This document shows, in pieces, positions 46,858 to 56,151 of a stretch of 64,000 nt of DNA. Source of the stretch: Gammaproteobacteria bacterium (lineage in GTDB: Bacteria > Pseudomonadota > Gammaproteobacteria > Pseudomonadales > Pseudohongiellaceae). Location of the stretch: positions 1-64,000 of the forward strand of contig JAQWPL010000008.1 in the NCBI GenBank assembly GCA_029245395.1. Reading direction: 5' to 3'. A program made the position numbers and the translations under genes. Under the pieces are notes generated by a model. It had not been told where the DNA came from. It searched no databases and saw only the letters and a program-made list of their open reading frames with translations. Numbering within the stretch: the stretch's first letter is position 1; each line of letters opens with the position of its first letter.

Positions 46858-48330
46858 GTGGAACGACCGAGTGTAGACGATTATTTTGGTGACTGGAAAG
46901 CAAGGGAAGCCCTGGCTCAGGAAATGCTTCCCATCATGGGAAAATTGGAGAACGAGAGAGGCGTTCAGATGTTTCTCTATGGCAGAACCCTGAACAATCG
47001 TTCTGTGGCTAATATCATGATGTCTCACCGCCGGGTGAGGGAAGTTGCCCGTAACGAGTTGTCCGAGTTCGAAAGCAGTCAGGTTTTGAAGTCATTGGCC
47101 AAACTGGATCTTAGTCCTGCTCAGATTGATTTGGGTAAGTTAACGGTAAAATACATGGAAGCCCTGGAAGAGGATGCCAAGGTAGATCTCGATAAGTTGC
47201 TGGCAAATGAGCTTTCCCACCTGGTCGGTGTGGATTACAAACCAATCGACAAGCCTACAGATATTATTCTCTACGGATTCGGTCGAATTGGTCGCTTGGT
47301 AACCCGTTTGTTGATCGAGCAGACGGGCAATGGAAAACTGATGCGGCTGCGTGCAATCGTAGTGAGAAAGGGGGGCGATGGCGATCTGGAAAAGCGAGTC
47401 AACCTGCTTCGAACTGACTCAGTACATGGTACATTTTCTGGCACAGTACGCGTTGAAGCAGAAAACAACCGTATCATTGCAAACGGCAATGTCATCGAGA
47501 TTATCTATGCTGAAAGCCCTGACAGTATTGATTACACCCAATACGGCATTAATGATGCGCTTGTGATTGATAACACGGGCATATGGCGTGATGAAGAAAG
47601 CCTGGGGCAACATTTGAAATCAAAAGGCGTCAGTAAAGTTATGTTAACGGCGCCAGGAAAGGGTAATTTGAAAAACATTGTTATGGGTATCAACCATGAC
47701 ACCATTGAGCCAGAGGACCGGATTATTTCAGCCGCTTCTTGTACCACCAATGCCATTGCACCTGTGCTGAAACTGATTCACGACAAGTACGGTATCGTGC
47801 ATGGCCATGTTGAAACTATTCATGCCTATACCAACGACCAGAATTTGATCGACAATTTCCACAAGGCAGATCGCCGCGGTCGCAGTGCGCCACTGAATAT
47901 GGTGCTGACTGAAACAGGAGCGGCCAAGGCTGTTTCCAAGGCGGTCCCGGAACTGGAAGGCAAGCTTACTGGCAATGCTGTCAGAGTCCCTGTAGCAAAT
48001 GTATCTGTGGCCATTTTGAATCTGACCTTGTTGACTGGTTCCAGTTCTGACGAGATCAACGAGTACCTCAGGGAAATTGCGGTGCATTCACCATTGCAAA
48101 ACCAGATTGGTTACACAGAATCTCCCGATGCAGTTTCAACAGATTTTATTGGCTCCCGCGAAGCCTGTACTGTTGATGCAACGGCCACGAAGGTCAACGG
48201 CAAGAACATGATTCTCTACCTGTGGTATGACAATGAATTTGGCTACAGTGCCCAGGTTGTGAGGATGGTTAACATGATGGCTGGCGTCAATTTCCTCTCC
48301 TATCCTGAAGAGGATTCAATGGCCCACTGA
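46858..48330 (+). CDS. gap: Glyceraldehyde-3-phosphate dehydrogenase, long form
   Basis: A 490-residue GAPDH with about 130 extra N-terminal residues before the Rossmann fold (ILYGFGRIGRLVTRLL begins near 137). The nucleophile Cys is in SAASCTTNAIAPV (about residue 295), and the C-terminal NEFGYSAQVVRMV is standard. The extra N-terminal part is helical, with SVANIMMSHRRVREVARNEL; it is shared by a long GAPDH type in pseudomonads, also next to mfd. Glycolytic or gluconeogenic direction is not resolved by the sequence. The start is GTG with AGGA in front. Confidence 0.93.
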   Translation: MERPSVDDYFGDWKAREALAQEMLPIMGKLENERGVQMFLYGRTLNNRSVANIMMSHRRVREVARNELSEFESSQVLKSLAKLDLSPAQIDLGKLTVKYMEALEEDAKVDLDKLLANELSHLVGVDYKPIDKPTDIILYGFGRIGRLVTRLLIEQTGNGKLMRLRAIVVRKGGDGDLEKRVNLLRTDSVHGTFSGTVRVEAENNRIIANGNVIEIIYAESPDSIDYTQYGINDALVIDNTGIWRDEESLGQHLKSKGVSKVMLTAPGKGNLKNIVMGINHDTIEPEDRIISAASCTTNAIAPVLKLIHDKYGIVHGHVETIHAYTNDQNLIDNFHKADRRGRSAPLNMVLTETGAAKAVSKAVPELEGKLTGNAVRVPVANVSVAILNLTLLTGSSSDEINEYLREIAVHSPLQNQIGYTESPDAVSTDFIGSREACTVDATATKVNGKNMILYLWYDNEFGYSAQVVRMVNMMAGVNFLSYPEEDSMAH

Positions 48331-48363
48331 TTGATCCTTGTATGACTCTGATATGACTCTTTT

Positions 48364-49437
48364 ATGAAAATAGCCGATTGGAATAACAGGTATCTCCTGT
48401 CGGCTGTCTTTCTAATCGTTTCTTTGGCCAGTATTACCCTGCTGTCATTTTCTGACAGGAATACAGCCAATGCACTGATTCATGACGGCCTGATTGTTCA
48501 TGACGGACAGACAATGGGCACCACCTACCGCATTTTGCTGCACGCACTTGCCCTTGATGAAGACACTAAACAAACCCTCCCGGTAAAAATTAGTCAGCTA
48601 CTTAACATTCTGGATAGTGGAATATTTTCGACTTATGCCCCGGATTCACAATTATCGCAATTGAACAAAACTACTCCGGGATTGTCGTACCTGGGGTCAG
48701 CGGAACTCGCAAAGGTGCTCAATGCGGCTATGCAGGTTTATACTCTTTCCGGTGGTGCATTTGATATCAGCATCAAACCCCTCGTCGATCTCTGGGGGTT
48801 TGGCTTTGCAATGACTGCCGGAGGAATTCCTGCACAGAAAGAGATTGATCGGGCACTTGAACGTACCGGCATGGAAAGTATCTTGCTGGATAAAGCAACC
48901 GGGGCGATCATCCGGACAAAGGATGTGACTCTGGATTTGTCTGCCATTGCGAAAGGGTTTGCGGTTGACCAACTGGCATCATTACTGGATGTAGAAGGTC
49001 AGCAGAATTACCTTGTGGAAATTGGTGGTGAAATAGTAACGCGCGGCGTCAGGGCAGATGGAGGTCACTGGCAATTGGGCATTGAAAACCCTGTATCAGG
49101 TGAACCAGGCGTATTCAGGGAAATTAACCTCACAGCAGAAAAAACGGCAATTGCCGCCTCGGGGAATTACCGTAACTTCTTCATAGTTGAAGGCCAACGC
49201 TATTCTCACACGCTGAATCCTGTTACCGGTTGGCCGGTAAGTCACAATCTGGTCTCTGTAACAGTGATTGCAGAGTCAGCCATGATGGCTGATGCGTGGG
49301 CAACGGCCCTTTTGGTCCTTGGGCTTGAAGAAGGTATTAAACTGGCAAATGAATTACAATTGCCGGCTTATTTTATAACCGATGGAAACACCGATTTTCA
49401 CATTGAACATTCCGAAGCTTTTAGCCGGTATTTATAA
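48364..49437 (+). CDS. apbE: FAD:protein FMN transferase ApbE
   Basis: Attaches FMN covalently to Thr of target proteins, for example subunits of Rnf or Na+-NQR. The 357-residue protein has an N-terminal membrane or signal segment (about residues 12-30), the MGTTYRI motif after it, VDLWGFG, and LDLSAIAKGFAVDQL and LVEIGGEIVTRG, with metal-binding residues in the C-terminal half (AESAMMADAWATAL). It follows gap by 33 bases and precedes sthA by 28. No Rnf or Nqr genes are in this window. Confidence 0.93.
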   Translation: MKIADWNNRYLLSAVFLIVSLASITLLSFSDRNTANALIHDGLIVHDGQTMGTTYRILLHALALDEDTKQTLPVKISQLLNILDSGIFSTYAPDSQLSQLNKTTPGLSYLGSAELAKVLNAAMQVYTLSGGAFDISIKPLVDLWGFGFAMTAGGIPAQKEIDRALERTGMESILLDKATGAIIRTKDVTLDLSAIAKGFAVDQLASLLDVEGQQNYLVEIGGEIVTRGVRADGGHWQLGIENPVSGEPGVFREINLTAEKTAIAASGNYRNFFIVEGQRYSHTLNPVTGWPVSHNLVSVTVIAESAMMADAWATALLVLGLEEGIKLANELQLPAYFITDGNTDFHIEHSEAFSRYL

Positions 49438-49465
49438 TTTCTAGTCAGTAAATAGTAAATTAAGC

Positions 49466-50863
49466 ATGGCAAATAAACCCAAGAAGTTTGACCTTCTGGT
49501 CATTGGTGGTGGTCCGGCCGGGGAAGCGGCTGCAATGAATGCCTCTAAAGCAGGAAAGAAAGTAGGGATAATCAGCGATAAAGTTAATGTAGGTGGTAAT
49601 TGCACTTATCTGGGCACTATCCCATCCAAGACAATTCGTCACTCAGTCAAACAAGTCGTCCAGTTTCATGCCAATCCCTTGCTGCGGAATCTGGGGAAAT
49701 TGAAAAAGCTGACTTTTCAGCAGGCCCTGAAACAAGCTGATAGGGTCATTGCTGAGCAGGGAAAAACTCGCAATGATGCCTATGAAAGAAATTACATACC
49801 AATTTTCCAGGGTACGGCTCATTTTATCGATGCACACCTGATTCAAGTAGAGTCAGGGAAAAGTAAAACCACACTGAACGCAGAAAACTTCATTCTTGCT
49901 ACAGGATCCAGGCCATACCGACCTGATGATGTAGACTTTAGCCATCCCCTGGTATTTGACAGCGATACCATCCTTGAGTTGAAAGATTCTCCCAAGAAAG
50001 TCACCATTTTTGGTGCCGGTGTGATCGGCTGTGAATATGCGTCGATCTTTGCCGGCATGAAGATGAAAGTGGAATTGATTAATCCGGCCGAAACTCTCCT
50101 GTCTTTTCTTGATACAGAAATAACAGATGCCCTGAGTTATCACCTGCAAAATGTGGGGGTGCGCTGTCGCCATCAGGAGCAATTTAGCAAGCTTGAATAC
50201 CATGATGATCATATTGTGATTTACCTGGAATCCGGAAAAAAAATTAAAAGTGATATTTTGCTCTGGGCTAATGGACGAACCGGAAATACCGATAAGCTCA
50301 ACCTCGAGGCGATAGCGCTGAAAGCTGACAGTCGAGGGACACTAAAAGTTGACAAGCGATACCAGACGACGGTGGATAATGTGTATGCAGCTGGGGATGT
50401 GATCGGTTGGCCGTCACTAGCCAGTGCGGCTCATGATCAGGGTAGAGCTGCCTGCAATGCCATTATCAATCCTGAAGAATTTCATTATGTGAATGATGTG
50501 GCCACAGGAATCTATACCATCCCTGAGATCAGTACGGTGGGCTATACAGAGTAGGAACTGACCGAAAAGAAAATTCCCTATGAAGTAGGTAAGGCCTTTT
50601 TCCGTAATATTGCCCGGGCGCAGATTACCGGTGATAAAGTGGGTATGTTGAAAATCATTTTTGATTTCGAAACACTGGAAATTCTGGGTATTCATTGTTT
50701 CGGCGATCAGGCGTCTGAAATCATTCATATCGGACAGGCCATCATGAACCAACGCGGCAAGGCCAACACCCTGAAATATTTCATTAATACCACTTTCAAC
50801 TACCCAACAATGGCAGAGGCGGACAAAGTTGCGGCTCTGAATGGCATCAATAGACTTTTCTAG
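49466..50863 (+). pseudogene. sthA: Soluble pyridine nucleotide transhydrogenase, interrupted by an amber codon
   Basis: The intact enzyme transfers hydride between NADPH and NAD+. The frame from 49466 encodes the FAD motif VIGGGPAGEAAA, GTIPSKTIRH without the disulfide Cys pair typical of lipoamide dehydrogenase, and the NAD fold FGAGVIGCEYA. A TAG at 50552-50554 stops it after 362 residues (at GYTE). The same frame continues for 103 codons with the normal C-terminal domain, including [19 protein letters not shown] and the final [16 protein letters not shown], to a TAG at 50861. Total length then matches the 466 residues of E. coli SthA, whose sequence at this site, from memory, has Gln. One CAG to TAG change explains it. 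It may be a real mutation or a sequencing error. Confidence 0.88.
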
Positions 50864-51193
50864 TAAAGCGCAGTTGTAACAGTCCCATAAGGAATGCCCT
50901 GAAAGCCTTGATTTAAGCGGGTGTTCGCGGAAAAAGTACTTGAAGGCTCAGAGCTAAAAGTGTAAATTGACTCCCCGCTTGATGCAGTGAAATTTTCAGA
51001 ATTTACGTGGCCTTTTCTCCTAGCTCAGTCTGATTTCCTGCCTGCTGAAAACAATGTTTTCATAGTATTAAACAGTTCTAATTTTACTGGTCTGATAAAG
51101 AAAACTAGAAAATAATAGCGCGCATTTTGCTCCTTCTCGAGTGGCCGGTGCGAACGACTAGCAAATTGCAGAGACAAAACAAGGTGGGCAGGT
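50864..51193. promoter_or_regulatory. Upstream region of the nuo operon
   Basis: About 330 bases without a gene. TGAAAAC-AAT-GTTTTCA (51046-51062) and TGAAA-T-TTTCA (near 50985-50995) are palindromic and could be regulator sites. A TTGACT at about 50967 has no good -10 partner. AAGGTGG at 51181-51187 is the ribosome-binding site of nuoA. Confidence 0.45.
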
Positions 51194-51658
51194 TTGAATA
51201 TTGATCTTTTTCCTCTGATTCTATACGGCGGCATAGTGATTGCCGCTATTATCGGATTACTTGTAGCCTCTTACTTGCTGGGGCAAAAGCGCACTGATCA
51301 CGCTAGTCAAGATGTCTATGAGTCTGGAGTATTACCTGTTGGCTCACCTAATATCAAAATTTCAGTCCCTTTCTACTTAACTGCAATTCTATTCATCATT
51401 TTCGATCTGGAAGCAGTTTTTCTTTTTGCTTGGGCCATTTCCATCCGCGAAGCCGGTTGGGTCGGATTCATTGAAGTCTTCATTTTCATTGCCATTCTGG
51501 TTGCTGGCCTTATCTACCTTTGGCGTAGCGGAGCACTAGAATGGAGGACAACTCGGCAGATGGATGATAGGCAGAGCATTAAAGGTGAGGGCGGGGTCGT
51601 CAATATTAAAAGGCTGGGCGATAAAACGTCTGAAACACCGGTTAAGGGGAGCCATTAA
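51194..51658 (+). CDS. nuoA: NADH-quinone oxidoreductase subunit A
   Basis: Small membrane subunit of complex I. The 154 residues contain three helices (about residues 10-30, 58-78 and 86-107). [10 protein letters not shown] and [12 protein letters not shown] are the conserved family segments. The C-terminal extension after the third helix is hydrophilic. The start is TTG, supported by AAGGTGG six bases in front. Its stop overlaps the nuoB start by one base. Confidence 0.95.
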   Translation: MNIDLFPLILYGGIVIAAIIGLLVASYLLGQKRTDHASQDVYESGVLPVGSPNIKISVPFYLTAILFIIFDLEAVFLFAWAISIREAGWVGFIEVFIFIAILVAGLIYLWRSGALEWRTTRQMDDRQSIKGEGGVVNIKRLGDKTSETPVKGSH

Positions 51659-52353
51659 TGAGCTGGGAACTGGTTCGACCTGAAGAAGTCTCTGATCCGC
51701 GTCCAGGCATGGAACAGTTTGACGACTATATCCGTAAAAACGTCATCATGACGACGCTGGAAGACATGGTGGCCTGGTCTCGCAAGAATTCCCTGTGGCC
51801 ATTCAATTTTGGTTTGTCTTGCTGCTACGTTGAAGCAGCAACGGCAATCTCCAGCCGGCATGACATTGCAAGATTCGGTGCTGAAGTATTCCGTGCCACC
51901 CCGCGCCAGGCAGATATGATCATCATTGCTGGCACTGTGTTCAGGAAAATGGCGCCTGTAGTTCAGCGCCTGTATGAGCAAATGATGGAACCACGTTATG
52001 TCATCTGCATGGGCTCCTGTGCGAATTCCGGCGGCATGTACGATATTTATTCTGTGGTACAGGGTGTGGACAAGTTCCTACCAGTAGATGTCTATGTTTC
52101 CGGCTGTCCACCACGTCCGGAAGCGTTGCTTCAGGGTTTGGTTCTTCTCCAGGATTCTATCGGTAAAAAACGCCGCCCCGTGAGTTGGGTTATTAACGAT
52201 CAGGGCGTGTATGAACGTGAAAAGGTTGAAATCCAGCGTGAAGCCAGGCTTAAAGACAGAATCAGTGCCACAGAACTGGTCAGCCCTGATGAAGTAGGGC
52301 CAAGCTATTTTGATGTAGTCAGTGGCAAGAAAAGCCCCCATGACCAGGAATAA
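51658..52353 (+). CDS. nuoB: NADH-quinone oxidoreductase subunit B
   Basis: Peripheral-arm subunit carrying the terminal [4Fe-4S] cluster N2. The 231-residue protein has the tandem Cys in [10 protein letters not shown], the third Cys in [12 protein letters not shown] and the fourth in [30 protein letters not shown] is the conserved quinone-site region. The sequence is close to E. coli-type NuoB. Translation is likely coupled to nuoA by the one-base overlap. Confidence 0.97.
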   Translation: MSWELVRPEEVSDPRPGMEQFDDYIRKNVIMTTLEDMVAWSRKNSLWPFNFGLSCCYVEAATAISSRHDIARFGAEVFRATPRQADMIIIAGTVFRKMAPVVQRLYEQMMEPRYVICMGSCANSGGMYDIYSVVQGVDKFLPVDVYVSGCPPRPEALLQGLVLLQDSIGKKRRPVSWVINDQGVYEREKVEIQREARLKDRISATELVSPDEVGPSYFDVVSGKKSPHDQE

Positions 52354-52412
52354 CGAAATCGGCAATACATCGGTTATAGCTTTTAGATAATTTGATACCA
52401 AAGAGAAGTAAT

Positions 52413-54194
52413 TTGAGCACCCCAGAAGAATCAAGCATAGAGAATCGCGCAGAACTGCCCGCAGTGATCAATGAGCTGTATGGTAAATTCGGTGAATCCT
52501 CCTTTGTGCGCCAGCATACCGCGGAAGGCATGCCCACACTGTGGGTTGGCCGGGATAAGCTACTCGACGTCCTGCGTTTTCTTCGGGATGACTACACCCC
52601 TCGCTTTGAGATGCTGTTGGATGTTACTGCCATTGACGAGCGGATCCGGGTTCATCGGGAAGGCCAGCCTGACAGTGCGTTCACTGTTGTCTATCACCTG
52701 ATGTCCTTTTCCGGCAATTGCGATATTCGCCTGAAAGTGGCTTTGCCAGAAAATGACCAGAATATTCCTACCGTGATCTCTCTATGGCCAGCCGCTAACT
52801 GGCACGAACGTGAAATGTGGGACATGTTCGGGATCAATGTGGAAGGCCATCCTAACCTGAGCCGAATTTACTGCCCTCCGACCTGGGTAGGCCATCCGTT
52901 GCGTAAGGAACATCCGGCCCGTGCCACTGAGATGGAACCCTATGCAATGAGCGATGAAGTTCAGGATCGCGAGCAGGAGGCGTTGCGTTTCAGTCCGGAA
53001 GAGTGGGGCATGAGCCGCAAATCCGATACGTCAGAATATATGTTCTTGAATTTTGGTCCCAACCATCCAGCAGCCCACGGGGTTATCCGCTTTGCTCTAC
53101 AGCTTGATGGTGAGTATGTAATTGATTGTGTACCAGACGTGGGCTATCACCACCGCGGTGCCGAGAAGATGGGCGAACGACAGAGCTGGCATACCTATAT
53201 TCCATACACCGACCGTATCGATTATCTGGGTGGTGTCATGAATAACCTGCCGTATGTCATGGCGGTGGAAAAAATGGCGGGAATCGTTGTTCCCGACCGG
53301 GTTCAGACGATACGCGTGATGCTTTCTGAATTTTTCCGTATCTGCAGCCATTTACTTTTCTACGGCACCTGGGCGGTTGATCTTGGCCAACTTTCACCCT
53401 TGTTCTATTGTTTTGTCGATCGCGAGAAAGCCTTCAATATTATTGAATCCATTACCGGCGGCAGAATGCACCCAAGCTGGTTCCGTATCGGCGGTGTTGC
53501 CCAGGATCTACCCAATGGCTGGGATAAGTTGATCAGGGAATTTGTCGACTATTTCCCGGCGCGGTTGGATGAATACGACAAGATGATCATGGCTAATACC
53601 ACTATCCGCCAGCGAACTCGTGGTGTGGGTGTTATGAACACTCAGGATGCTTTCGACTGGGGAATGACTGGTCCTGCTTTGAGAGCGACTGGTCTGGAAT
53701 GGGACTATCGTAAAGATCGCCCTTACAGTGGTTATGAGAATTTCGAGTTTGATGTGCCCATAGCTGTCAATGGCGATTGTTATGACAGAGCAGCGGTCCG
53801 GGTTGAAGAGATGCGCCAGAGCTGTCGTATCATCAAACAATGTCTGGAAAATATGCCTTCAGGGCCCTACAAATCAGAGCATCCTTTAACGACACCGCCA
53901 ATAAAAGAAAAGAGCAAGCTGCATATCGAGACCCTTATTGACCACTTTTTGAGTGTGAGTTGGGGGCCAATCATTGATCCGACCGAAGTCTCCATGGCAA
54001 TTGAAGCCACTAAAGGCATCAACATGTATTACCTGGTCAATGACGGTGGTAGCGGGGCATACCGAACACGAATACGCACTCCCTCTTTCATCCATATTCA
54101 GGCCGTCCCGTTCCTCAGTCGCGGACTGATGCTGGCAGACTTTACTGCCATTGTGGCTACCACTGACTTTGTCATGGCAGACGTGGATAAATAA
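52413..54194 (+). CDS. nuoCD: NADH-quinone oxidoreductase fused subunit C/D
   Basis: The C (30 kDa) and D (49 kDa) subunits are in one chain of 593 residues, the gammaproteobacterial form. The C part ends near residue 190 ([13 protein letters not shown]). The D part has [27 protein letters not shown] and [18 protein letters not shown], which line the quinone site. I start at the TTG at 52413, where GAGAAG stands in front; another TTG at 52392 would add seven residues. The gap to nuoE contains a short ORF-like stretch. Confidence 0.95.
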   Translation: MSTPEESSIENRAELPAVINELYGKFGESSFVRQHTAEGMPTLWVGRDKLLDVLRFLRDDYTPRFEMLLDVTAIDERIRVHREGQPDSAFTVVYHLMSFSGNCDIRLKVALPENDQNIPTVISLWPAANWHEREMWDMFGINVEGHPNLSRIYCPPTWVGHPLRKEHPARATEMEPYAMSDEVQDREQEALRFSPEEWGMSRKSDTSEYMFLNFGPNHPAAHGVIRFALQLDGEYVIDCVPDVGYHHRGAEKMGERQSWHTYIPYTDRIDYLGGVMNNLPYVMAVEKMAGIVVPDRVQTIRVMLSEFFRICSHLLFYGTWAVDLGQLSPLFYCFVDREKAFNIIESITGGRMHPSWFRIGGVAQDLPNGWDKLIREFVDYFPARLDEYDKMIMANTTIRQRTRGVGVMNTQDAFDWGMTGPALRATGLEWDYRKDRPYSGYENFEFDVPIAVNGDCYDRAAVRVEEMRQSCRIIKQCLENMPSGPYKSEHPLTTPPIKEKSKLHIETLIDHFLSVSWGPIIDPTEVSMAIEATKGINMYYLVNDGGSGAYRTRIRTPSFIHIQAVPFLSRGLMLADFTAIVATTDFVMADVDK

Positions 54195-54276
54195 AATGCA
54201 AGAGACAAGAGCCAAAATACAAGTAACGGCAACTGGCCGGTCACTCGTACAAAAAGTTTGGATAGATGCTTAAACC

Positions 54277-54810
54277 ATGAACAACATCATTGCCAGCACA
54301 GTAGTCAAAGCGCGTGAGCTGACTGCAGAAGAAATCAAAGAGATAGAGCACGAGAAGACGCACTATCCCTACACACAGGCTGTGGGTTTGGAAGCGCTGA
54401 AAATTGTGCAGAAATATCAGGGCTGGGTGTCAGATGAAAGTTTGCTCGCAGTGGCTAAATACCTTGAGATTGCTCCTGATGAACTTGAAGGCGTGGCAAC
54501 TTTTTTCAATATGATATTCCGCCGTCCCGTGGGCAAGCATGTCATTTTGTTGTGCGACAGCGTGGCTTGCTGGATGTTGGGTTGTGACAGCCTTCAAGGA
54601 CACATTACAAAAAACCTGGGTATCGAGTACGGCGAAACAACCAAGGACGACATGTTTACATTACTACCGGTACCTTGCTTGGGAGCCTGTGACAAGTCAC
54701 CGGTCATGATGATTGGACGCGAAACCTATACCCACCTGACCGCGGAAAAAATTGATCAGGCGATTGCCCATTACCGGGATGGTACACCGGTTGATCAGGA
54801 CCTCGAATAA
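54277..54810 (+). CDS. nuoE: NADH-quinone oxidoreductase subunit E
   Basis: Peripheral-arm subunit with the [2Fe-2S] cluster N1a. The 177-residue protein shows the four ligands as Cys in LLCDSVACWMLGC and LPVPCLGACDKSP. The extra Cys in this region (ACWMLGC) makes the first ligand pair less certain than usual. The N-terminal helical part is typical. The stop is three bases from the nuoF start. Confidence 0.95.
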   Translation: MNNIIASTVVKARELTAEEIKEIEHEKTHYPYTQAVGLEALKIVQKYQGWVSDESLLAVAKYLEIAPDELEGVATFFNMIFRRPVGKHVILLCDSVACWMLGCDSLQGHITKNLGIEYGETTKDDMFTLLPVPCLGACDKSPVMMIGRETYTHLTAEKIDQAIAHYRDGTPVDQDLE

Positions 54811-54813
54811 GTT

Positions 54814-56085
54814 ATGGCCACCGACAAACCATTAACAAAAAATATTGAAGAAGGAAGGGCACCTTTCAACTTCAAGAAATACACCGCCGCTGGTGGCTAC
54901 GAGAGTGTCCATAAAGTAGTAAAAATGGAACCTACCGATGCAGTCGAGCTGGTTAAAAATGCAGGCCTGGGTGGTCGTGGAGGTGCTGGGTTCAATACTG
55001 GTCTGAAATGGAGTTTTGTACCTCCACCCGATGGTGGGCCGCGCTACCTGGTCATCAATGCGGACGAAATGGAGCCAGGTACATTCAAAGACCGATTGTT
55101 GATCGAAAATGATCCACATCTATTGATAGAGGGCATGATCACCACTTGTTTTGCGCTGCAGTCCAACTGCGGTTATATCTTCCTGCGGGGGGAATACACC
55201 GACTGCGAAGAGCGGCTATTGAAAGCGATTAAAGAGGCCTATGACAACGGCATGCTGGGCAAAAACGTAGCCGGTAAAAAAGGCTTTGATCTGGATATTT
55301 ATCTGCATACCAGTGCAGGTCGTTATATTTGCGGGGAAGAAACTGCTCTGCTCAATGCGCTGGAAGGCAAACGTGCTAATCCCAGAGCGAAACCGCCATT
55401 TCCACAGGTCAGTGGCTTATGGGGCAGGCCAACAGTTGTGAATAATGTTGAAACTATCTGCAATATTCCGGGCATTGTTACTCATGGGGTGGAGTGGTAT
55501 CAGGCACTGGGCAAAGGTGACTATGTGGGTACCCGTATTTCCGGTGTCAGTGGCAGGGTCAACAAGCCGGGCTGCTGGGAAGTCCCTGTAGGTATCACCT
55601 TCCGTGAATTACTGGAAGATTATGCGGGCGGTATGCAGGACGGTTACGAATTAAAAGCCTTTTTGCCAGGCGGTGGTTCAACAGATTTTCTTATCCCTGA
55701 ACACCTGGACTTGCCTATGGACCCTGGTTTGGTCCAGAAAGCGGGTAGCCGGCTTGGTACGTCTTTAATTATGGTGCTCGATGACAAGACTTGTCCGGTA
55801 GGTTGTATACGCAACCTAATCAAGTTCTTTGCCCATGAAAGTTGTGGCTGGTGTACGCCCTGTCGTGATGGCTTGCCTTGGGTTGAGCATATCCTGAACA
55901 ACATGGAAGAAGGCAAGGGCAGTTTGAAAGATATTGAAATACTCGATGAAATGACCCGTTATATGGGCCCTGGAAATACTTTTTGCGCCCTGGCGCCTGG
56001 AGCGGTCGAGCCCTTGCAGAGTGGTCTGAAGTATTTCATGGGCGAATTTGAAGCACATATAAATCATGGCTGCAGCTATAATTAA
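54814..56085 (+). CDS. nuoF: NADH-quinone oxidoreductase subunit F
   Basis: NADH-binding flavoprotein that carries FMN and the N3 [4Fe-4S] cluster. The 423-residue protein has GLGGRGGAGFNTGLKW (NADH and FMN binding), NADEMEPGTFKDR, GAGRYICGEETALLN-type sequence (TSAGRYICGEETAL), and the cluster ligands in ESCGWCTPCRDG plus a Cys near NTFCALAPGA. It is similar in length to other NuoF proteins. nuoG starts 66 bases after the stop. Confidence 0.97.
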   Translation: MATDKPLTKNIEEGRAPFNFKKYTAAGGYESVHKVVKMEPTDAVELVKNAGLGGRGGAGFNTGLKWSFVPPPDGGPRYLVINADEMEPGTFKDRLLIENDPHLLIEGMITTCFALQSNCGYIFLRGEYTDCEERLLKAIKEAYDNGMLGKNVAGKKGFDLDIYLHTSAGRYICGEETALLNALEGKRANPRAKPPFPQVSGLWGRPTVVNNVETICNIPGIVTHGVEWYQALGKGDYVGTRISGVSGRVNKPGCWEVPVGITFRELLEDYAGGMQDGYELKAFLPGGGSTDFLIPEHLDLPMDPGLVQKAGSRLGTSLIMVLDDKTCPVGCIRNLIKFFAHESCGWCTPCRDGLPWVEHILNNMEEGKGSLKDIEILDEMTRYMGPGNTFCALAPGAVEPLQSGLKYFMGEFEAHINHGCSYN

Positions 56086-56151
56086 AGTTAAGAATTAACA
56101 TTAAAAGTATAAATTAAGCATATGATAATTAACGATAAAACGGTGAAATAA

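Noticed and set aside
50552-50554. Programmed amber recoding (pyrrolysine or read-through)
   Set aside because: SthA has no known recoding, no flanking signal is visible, and one base change from CAG is far simpler.
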